NCBI GenBank assembly: GCA_009885935.1
Contig: VFJT01000103.1
Span: 1 to 40,289, forward strand
Direction of reading: 5' to 3'
Length of the DNA: 40,289 bases
Source: Gammaproteobacteria bacterium
GTDB taxonomy: Bacteria > Pseudomonadota > Gammaproteobacteria > UBA1113
Within the stretch, counting starts at the first letter, position 1. Each line of letters begins with the position of its first letter. The notes beneath the pieces are model-generated. The model did not search any database, was not told the origin of the DNA, and saw only the letters and a program-made list of their open reading frames with translations. A program made the translations under genes and the position numbers. Below, piece by piece: positions 35,772-40,289 of the stretch.

Positions 35772-35799
35772 TTGGCGGGTCTATTCTTATGCGTATAAT
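35772..35799 (+). promoter_or_regulatory. Possible upstream promoter of higBA
   Basis: TTGGCG (35772-35777) and a perfect TATAAT (35794-35799) are 16 bp apart. A transcript from here would run through both palindromes into higB. Confidence 0.35.
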
Positions 35800-35835
35800 T
35801 ATAGTATTATCATAAGGATATAAGCTTGGTTAAGC

Positions 35836-35851
35836 GTTTTGGTACCAAAAC
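35836..35851. promoter_or_regulatory. Perfect 16-bp palindrome upstream of higBA
   Basis: GTTTTGGTACCAAAAC is a perfect palindrome 19 bp before the higBA operator and differs from it in sequence. No T-run follows. It may be a second regulator site. Confidence 0.5.
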
Positions 35852-35870
35852 AAGAGGGGGTTATGTCTGT

Positions 35871-35886
35871 TTGACATATATGTCAA
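35871..35886. promoter_or_regulatory. HigA operator candidate
   Basis: TTGACATATATGTCAA is a perfect 16-bp palindrome that includes the -35 box, the usual place for antitoxin autorepression. Confidence 0.65.
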
Positions 35887-35899
35887 TTGGATATATACT
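35871..35899 (+). promoter_or_regulatory. Promoter of higBA
   Basis: A perfect TTGACA (35871-35876) and TATACT (35894-35899) are separated by 17 bp. The predicted start near 35906 leaves a leader of about 31 nt before higB. Confidence 0.7.
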
Positions 35900-35936
35900 G
35901 ATGAGTGAGTAGGATAGTTAATGGGTAATTTATAAA

Positions 35937-36245
35937 TTGCGTATTATTTCAAAGAAGAAAATAAGAGACTATTTAAAAGAGAATGCGCAGGCCGAATTAC
36001 CACTAGTAGAATGGTATATTAAAATGCAGGAAACCAATGTAAAAGACATCAACTTATTGCGAGAAAAATTTAATAGTGTTGATGCGGTTCATGGTTATAC
36101 AATTTTTAATATTGGCGGTAATAATTATCGATTAATTACAGCTGTTCATTATAATAGGCAGCTTTGTTACATCAGAACGATATGGACTCATGCTGAGTAT
36201 AGTAGACCGTATAACCAAGCCAAGTTGAAGAGAGGTGAATTATGA
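35937..36245 (+). CDS. higB: HigB-family mRNA-interferase toxin
   Basis: The 102-residue protein matches the HigB toxin family, ribosome-dependent mRNA endonucleases. The start MRIISKKKIRDY, the central FNIGGNNYRLITAVHYNRQLCYIR and the end IWTHAEY are all typical. The only reasonable start is TTG at 35937: an in-frame stop lies six codons upstream and the family begins with MRII. The ribosome site is poor. The TTG and weak site suggest low toxin output compared with the antitoxin. The stop overlaps the higA ATG by 4 bp. Confidence 0.9.
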   Translation: MRIISKKKIRDYLKENAQAELPLVEWYIKMQETNVKDINLLREKFNSVDAVHGYTIFNIGGNNYRLITAVHYNRQLCYIRTIWTHAEYSRPYNQAKLKRGEL

Positions 36246-36676
36246 ATAGAGCAGCCCTAGCAATTGATTACATAGATAAGGTGACAGAACATAAAATTCA
36301 TTTACCTATTTCCATATTTAAAAAACCGGTGAATTCTAAAGAATATGCTAAGCTTGAGAAAGTTCTGGATCAATTAATTGATGAAGTCCGAGATGATGAA
36401 AAACATCCATTAGCGATTGTTATGCAGATTATAGGTGAAAATATGGAACAGTATGATAATGAAAATTATTCTGCCATTGGCTCTGATACCAATGAAATTG
36501 ATATGGTTAAATATTTAATGAAGTCGCATAATCTACATCAACAAGATCTAGCTGATATTTTTTCTGGACAAGCGAATGTTTCTAAATATCTGAATGGTGA
36601 GCGGCCGCTGTCTAAAAAACAGATCATTGGATTGAAAAAAATGTTTGGGATTAGTTCAGATCTCTTTGTAAGATGA
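36242..36676 (+). CDS. higA: HigA-family antitoxin with XRE-type helix-turn-helix
   Basis: The 144-residue protein has an N-terminal toxin-binding region and a C-terminal Xre/Cro-type helix-turn-helix (about 88-144: LMKSHNLHQQDLADIFSGQ, then NVSKYLNGERPLSK). It neutralises HigB and probably represses the shared promoter through the palindrome at 35871-35886. AGAGGTG lies 4 nt before the ATG, much stronger than the higB site. The toxin-first gene order is characteristic of hig loci. Confidence 0.9.
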   Translation: MNRAALAIDYIDKVTEHKIHLPISIFKKPVNSKEYAKLEKVLDQLIDEVRDDEKHPLAIVMQIIGENMEQYDNENYSAIGSDTNEIDMVKYLMKSHNLHQQDLADIFSGQANVSKYLNGERPLSKKQIIGLKKMFGISSDLFVR

Positions 36677-36688
36677 TAATTGCTAATT

Positions 36689-37516
36689 TCATTCTGAATA
36701 AACACAGACTTTATTCTTGCGTAAAAATGCAGTGACCACATTAGCCATCCAAATGCTGTCCATATCATTGTGCGCTTTATCCGCAGCGATCACTAAACTT
36801 TTAGGTGGCACGGCGGCTTGATAGAGCATTTCGCTTTCTGCTACAGGCACCACTTCATCTTTGGTACCGTGCATAAGCAATACAGGCGTGTGTATGTGTG
36901 CGATCGAATCGATTGAATCATACCGTTCTCGCAGCAAAAGATCCACGGGCAAAAAAGGATAATGTTTTTTGGCCACATTGCTCAAACGAGAAAAGGGCGA
37001 TTCTAAGATCAATGCCGCGACTTTGTTTTGGGCGGCTAAGGCGACGGCGACACCCGTGCCTAAGGATTCACCGTAAACAACGATGCAAGCGCTATCTTGG
37101 CGTAAATCCTGTAAGGCGACTTGGGCATCGGCAATGTTATTGGTTTCAGAAGGACGGCCTGGATTATCGCCATAGCCACGATATTCGAATAAAAAAACCC
37201 CAAAACCTTCTTTGAGGTAAGGCTGCACCGTATAAGCACGATCGCCTATATGCCCGGCATTACCGTGCAAAAATAACAATGTTGGTTTGTGCGGCGTTGC
37301 GGGATGATACCAGGCTTTTAGAGTAAGTCCGTCTTTTGTTTTCACCGACACGATAGAAAAATCCGTTAAGCCATACGCTGTGGGAGCTTTTAAATGCTGA
37401 GCAGGGACATAAATAAAATGCGATTGCCTAAAAAAATAAATTAATAAAAGGACTAGATAAGCCAGCAACACGATCACGAGCAAACGGAAGGCCTTGTTTA
37501 ATTTAGATGAAATCAT
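36689..37516 (-). CDS. Membrane-anchored alpha/beta hydrolase (ABHD13/YfhR-like)
   Basis: The 275-residue protein starts with one membrane segment (about 11-29), then a periplasmic or cytoplasmic hydrolase domain. LFLHGNAGHIGDR is the oxyanion region. The probable triad is Ser151 in GESLG, Asp220 in HGTKDEVVP and His249 in KAHND. The group is related to E. coli YfhR; substrates are unknown, with esterase or peptidase activity likely. It starts 3 bp after the stop of the MDR reductase gene, so the two are probably co-transcribed. Its end lies 12 bp from the convergent higA stop. Confidence 0.85.
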   Translation of the reverse strand: MISSKLNKAFRLLVIVLLAYLVLLLIYFFRQSHFIYVPAQHLKAPTAYGLTDFSIVSVKTKDGLTLKAWYHPATPHKPTLLFLHGNAGHIGDRAYTVQPYLKEGFGVFLFEYRGYGDNPGRPSETNNIADAQVALQDLRQDSACIVVYGESLGTGVAVALAAQNKVAALILESPFSRLSNVAKKHYPFLPVDLLLRERYDSIDSIAHIHTPVLLMHGTKDEVVPVAESEMLYQAAVPPKSLVIAADKAHNDMDSIWMANVVTAFLRKNKVCVYSE

Positions 37517-37519
37517 GCT

Positions 37520-38539
37520 CTAAGCTCTATCATAAGTTGCGAACCCGCAATCATTCCGAATCAACACCTGACCTATCTTATTGCCCGCTTCTACAGCCAA
37601 ATGCGCTTGCACGATGTCATCTAATACATAGGTGTTAGCAATGAGCGGATTTAATTTTTTCTCTTGCAAGGCGCGTTGTATCAGTTCAATGGCGCGTGCG
37701 CGCATGGACTGAGATAAAACATAGACGAAGATAGGTTTCAAGATAATTTGTTTAAACATCATCGGGTAAAAATCGATCGTAGGTGTTTTTTCTCCCATGG
37801 AAGCATAGGGTGCAATGATGCCATTGAGTTTTAATGCGGGTATGGTCCAATCCAAATTGCCGCCAAAATCGACTTCAACGATGCCATCTAAGAGTTGATC
37901 ATGAGTATACTGTTTCACTTTCTCCAATACATTTTCTGTAGCCGCATTGATGACATAATCTGCGCCCATTTGTTTGGCGATGCGTGCTTTTTCTTCTGAG
38001 CGTACCGTGGATAGCACTGTAAGCCCTAGCATTTTAGCCATTTGAATCGCACACATGCCTACAGCGCCTGAGCCTCCCGTAACTATGATGGTATCATCGC
38101 GGTTAGTATCTAAAGACAACAAAGCAGCGGCGGCGGTGAGTGCCGGAATACCCAGGCAAGCACCTATTTCAAAAGAAGTGTTGTCGGGCAGATTGACCAC
38201 CAGTTCTTCAGGCAGATTGATTAAAGTGGCGGCGGTACCGTGATTGCGTTCCCAGGCAGCATTGTATACCCAGACGCGATCGCCGGGTTTAAAGTGAGTG
38301 ACGGCTCTGCCACAGGCTGTGACTATGCCTGCACCGTCGCTATGAGGGATCAAAGAAGGGACCGTTAGCGGGCCTCTATTACCCTGACGTGTTTTAACAT
38401 CGGATGGGTTCACAGCAGAAGTAATGATTTCAATTTGCACTTCATTGTCTTTGGGCAGGGTGAGTTCAAAGGACCCCAATTTTAATACTTCCTCTGCTTT
38501 GCCTACGGCTTCATAATAAGCGGCTTTAAATGCGGTCAT
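37520..38539 (-). CDS. NADPH:quinone reductase-like MDR oxidoreductase
   Basis: The 339-residue protein belongs to the zinc-free medium-chain dehydrogenase/reductase group (zeta-crystallin/QOR type). NPSDVKTRQGNRG near 44-56 and HSDGAGIVTACG near 66-77 are typical of the catalytic domain. The dinucleotide fold shows TGGSGAVGMCAIQMAKMLG, and no structural-zinc cysteine cluster is present. It probably reduces quinones or enones with NADPH. AAGGA lies before the ATG, and TACAAT at 38575-38570 (minus strand) may be its -10 box. It is divergent from fabV, with 122 bp between the start codons. Confidence 0.88.
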   Translation of the reverse strand: MTAFKAAYYEAVGKAEEVLKLGSFELTLPKDNEVQIEIITSAVNPSDVKTRQGNRGPLTVPSLIPHSDGAGIVTACGRAVTHFKPGDRVWVYNAAWERNHGTAATLINLPEELVVNLPDNTSFEIGACLGIPALTAAAALLSLDTNRDDTIIVTGGSGAVGMCAIQMAKMLGLTVLSTVRSEEKARIAKQMGADYVINAATENVLEKVKQYTHDQLLDGIVEVDFGGNLDWTIPALKLNGIIAPYASMGEKTPTIDFYPMMFKQIILKPIFVYVLSQSMRARAIELIQRALQEKKLNPLIANTYVLDDIVQAHLAVEAGNKIGQVLIRNDCGFATYDRA

Positions 38540-38600
38540 GTGCTTTCCTTGGTTTTTATCACTACGGCTATTGTACGCCCTTTTCCTCCCTATTTCGAAC

Positions 38601-38629
38601 TTGACCTACCCACAGCCAATCGCTACACT
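38601..38629 (+). promoter_or_regulatory. Promoter of fabV
   Basis: TTGACC (38601-38606) and TACACT (38624-38629) are 17 bp apart, giving a start near 38636. Confidence 0.55.
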
Positions 38630-38661
38630 GCGTCCTAAAGTTGACTATTGGAGACACAATA

Positions 38662-39861
38662 ATGGTTATAGCCCCTAAAGTACGTGGTTTTATTTGTACC
38701 ACCGCCCATCCGCAAGGTTGCCGCGCACATGTAGAAGCAGAAATAGATTATGTCAAAAAACATTTTGGATCTTTAAATGGACCTAAAAAGGTATTGGTCA
38801 TAGGGGCTTCTACGGGTTATGGTTTGTCCAGCCGTATTGTAGCGGCTTTTGGTAGCTTGGCCGCAACCATAGGTGTTTCCTTTGAGCGTCCTGCCAGTGA
38901 TAATCGTACGGCCAGTGCCGGCTGGTACAATACCGCTGCCTTTGAGACTTTGGCCCATGAACAAGGCTTATATGCCAAAAGCATCAATGGCGATGCCTAT
39001 TCCGATGAAATCAAGCAACAAACCATCGAACTCATACGCAAAGATTGGCAGGGTGGTGTGGATTGTGTGATATACAGTTTAGCTTCTCCTAAACGCATCA
39101 ATCCTAGAACAGGTGAAACTTTAACTTCCGTGTTAAAACCCATAGGAAAATCTTTTTCCGGTAAAACCATCAACATCATGAGTGGTGAATTGAGTACAGT
39201 GACCATAGAGCCTGCCAATGAAGAAGAAATTCGTCACACTGTAGGGGTGATGGGTGGGGAAGATTGGCAATGGTGGATGGAAGCATTGAAAGATGCTGAT
39301 CTATTGGCTAAAGACGTAAAAACGATAGCGTATTCTTACATAGGCCCAGAATTAACTTTTCCTATTTACCATCAAGGTAGTATAGGTCGTGCTAAGGCTG
39401 ATTTAGAACAAACCGCGGCGCGCTTAACCAAAATGTTGCAACAGAACGGTAGCGGTGCGGCGTATCTATCGGTGAATAAGGGTTTAGTGACCCAAGCGAG
39501 TGCCGCTATTCCAGTCGTGCCTTTGTATATTTCGCTGTTGTACCACATCATGAAAGCAAAGGGTACACACGAAGGATGCATAGAGCAGATCACGCGTCTT
39601 TTTAAGGATCGCTTATATTGCGGTAAAGCCGTACCCGTTGATGGCAGTGGCCGTATACGCGTAGACGATTGGGAAATGGCGCCGGAAGTGCAACAAGAAA
39701 TTGCCGCGCGTTGGCAAAAAGTCGATGCCGCGCTATTAGCACAATACGCCGATCTAGAAGGGTATAAAGACGATTTTTATAAGCTATTTGGTTTTAATTG
39801 GCCGGACGTGGATTACGCTGCTGATGTAAGCGCGGATGTGGCGATTGCGTCTATAGAATAA
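38662..39861 (+). CDS. fabV: Trans-2-enoyl-CoA/ACP reductase FabV
   Basis: FabV is the NADH-dependent enoyl reductase that completes each cycle of fatty-acid elongation and is intrinsically insensitive to triclosan. The sequence starts MVIAPKVRGFICTTAHPQGC as in the family and has the cofactor site GASTGYGLSSR (48-58). The active-site pair is Tyr236 and Lys245 with the FabV-specific eight residues between them, and GEDWQWW follows the family pattern. The ATG at 38662 is preceded by GGAG with 8 nt spacing; an in-frame TTG seven codons earlier overlaps the leader and is rejected. At 399 aa it is full length. Confidence 0.96.
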   Translation: MVIAPKVRGFICTTAHPQGCRAHVEAEIDYVKKHFGSLNGPKKVLVIGASTGYGLSSRIVAAFGSLAATIGVSFERPASDNRTASAGWYNTAAFETLAHEQGLYAKSINGDAYSDEIKQQTIELIRKDWQGGVDCVIYSLASPKRINPRTGETLTSVLKPIGKSFSGKTINIMSGELSTVTIEPANEEEIRHTVGVMGGEDWQWWMEALKDADLLAKDVKTIAYSYIGPELTFPIYHQGSIGRAKADLEQTAARLTKMLQQNGSGAAYLSVNKGLVTQASAAIPVVPLYISLLYHIMKAKGTHEGCIEQITRLFKDRLYCGKAVPVDGSGRIRVDDWEMAPEVQQEIAARWQKVDAALLAQYADLEGYKDDFYKLFGFNWPDVDYAADVSADVAIASIE

Positions 39862-39903
39862 TGTCTGTAGTGCCTCGTGAGCTAATGGCATTCGGTTAAG
39901 CCC

Positions 39904-39972
39904 CGGGCGGCTCACGAGCCGCCCCTACATTGTTCCAAGGCTCGTTCTGTAGGGGCGCCTCGCGAGGCGCCC
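39904..39972. repeat. GTAGGGGC-family repeat, copy F (two half units in divergent order)
   Basis: A left hairpin GGGCGGCT-CACG-AGCCGCCC ending CTAC is followed 24 bp later by GTAGGGGCGCCT-CGCG-AGGCGCCC. The half units are in the opposite order from full copies B to D, and the second hairpin has the same core as one in copy C. Confidence 0.7.
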
Positions 39973-40020
39973 AGAATCAACGCGAATGACTGTGTTTTTT
40001 GCACGTGTCTTGTAAAGTTA

Positions 40021-40289
40021 CTATGGAGATGTACGGCCAGGCGTAGCAGGACAAACTTCAGGATTTTGCGGCGAGTGATCGATCTCCCGCGATGGTTCAC
40101 CTGAAACACGTCTTCTTCGTTGAACTTCAGATTGAAATGAGCTTGAATTGCTAGAGGATGAACTTGAACTACTACTAGAAGATGAGCTTTGACTTGAAGA
40201 AGATTCATCGCTCTTCGGTGGTGGTTCAGATACGGCTTCTTTGCCTTTTTCTAGGGGGAAATTAGCCATGGTATGTAAATCAGTCAAGA
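40021..40289 (-). CDS. C-terminal end of a serine-rich protein, start uncertain or outside window
   Basis: The frame is open from the window edge to TAG at 40021-40023. It shows a stretch of about 30 residues that is almost all serine (from about 40203 down to 40125), encoded by a mixture of AGT, AGC, TCA, TCT and TCC. It is followed by a basic RRRR stretch and a Pro-containing tail. An ATG at 40269 (MANFPLEKGK) has no ribosome binding site, so the protein probably starts beyond the window. The mixed codons argue against simple slippage and for selection on the protein. The function is unknown; such low-complexity tails occur in secreted and host-directed proteins of Legionellales, but this is only suggestive. 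Confidence 0.55.
   Translation of the reverse strand, partial: LTDLHTMANFPLEKGKEAVSEPPPKSDESSSSQSSSSSSSSSSSSSNSSSFQSEVQRRRRVSGEPSREIDHSPQNPEVCPATPGRTSP

Noticed and set aside
39912..40208. 98-codon minus-strand frame after fabV
   Set aside because: It runs through repeat copy F and in a shifted frame across the serine-rich gene; no ribosome site or resemblance.

Overview
The window is a chromosome segment of a gammaproteobacterium, most likely a member of the Legionellales (Coxiella/Legionella relatives). The reasons are the intact metY-rimP-nusA-infB-rbfA-truB transcription/translation operon, the mrdA-rodA-mltB cell-elongation genes, the FabV-type enoyl reductase, and a sequence matching the Legionella/Coxiella PmrA-box consensus in front of a very large coiled-coil protein. 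This placement is an inference; no 16S gene or type IV secretion gene lies in the window.

Layout: 1-718, C-terminally cut DUF4143-family AAA ATPase (minus) behind a promoter with a 34-bp palindrome. 719-1229, non-coding, with a candidate small RNA ending at an orphan intrinsic terminator. 1230-4409, rluD (minus), a MITE-like palindromic element, bamD (plus), mltB (minus). 4660-9318, a 1552-residue coiled-coil protein (plus). 9319-12292, rodA and mrdA (minus). 12464-13597, an alpha-solenoid/Sel1-like protein. 13698-14858, an exported class C beta-lactamase-family protein (minus). 15017-17044, an OPT-family transporter. 17068-23110, the initiator-tRNA/nusA/infB operon. 23178-26916, bifunctional putA and a Dps ferritin. 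27153-28382, a second DUF4143 ATPase whose promoter lies inside twin palindromes. 28374-35683 (minus), a tightly overlapping unit mfd-dapD-dapE-ddl-alpha/beta hydrolase. 35937-36676, a HigBA toxin-antitoxin pair. 36689-38539 (minus), a quinone-reductase-like MDR protein followed by a membrane-anchored alpha/beta hydrolase. 38662-39861, fabV. 40021-40289, the end of a serine-rich protein (minus, cut by the window edge).

How the genes fit together: several serve the envelope. MrdA/RodA build the lateral wall and MltB trims it. DapD, DapE and Ddl supply meso-DAP and D-Ala-D-Ala, BamD inserts outer-membrane proteins, and FabV makes fatty acids. The metY-nusA group serves translation and transcription elongation. 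PutA and the OPT transporter suit an amino-acid- or peptide-consuming lifestyle, as expected of an intracellular bacterium.

The most notable point is the large coiled-coil gene. It sits between rodA and mltB on the opposite strand, its stop codon directly abuts that of rodA, and a PmrA-box-like site lies 10 bp upstream of an extended -10 promoter. I infer a candidate type IVB (Dot/Icm) effector. A second theme is a family of GTAGGGGC-bounded hairpin repeats in six intergenic gaps, one of them inside the nusA-infB operon.
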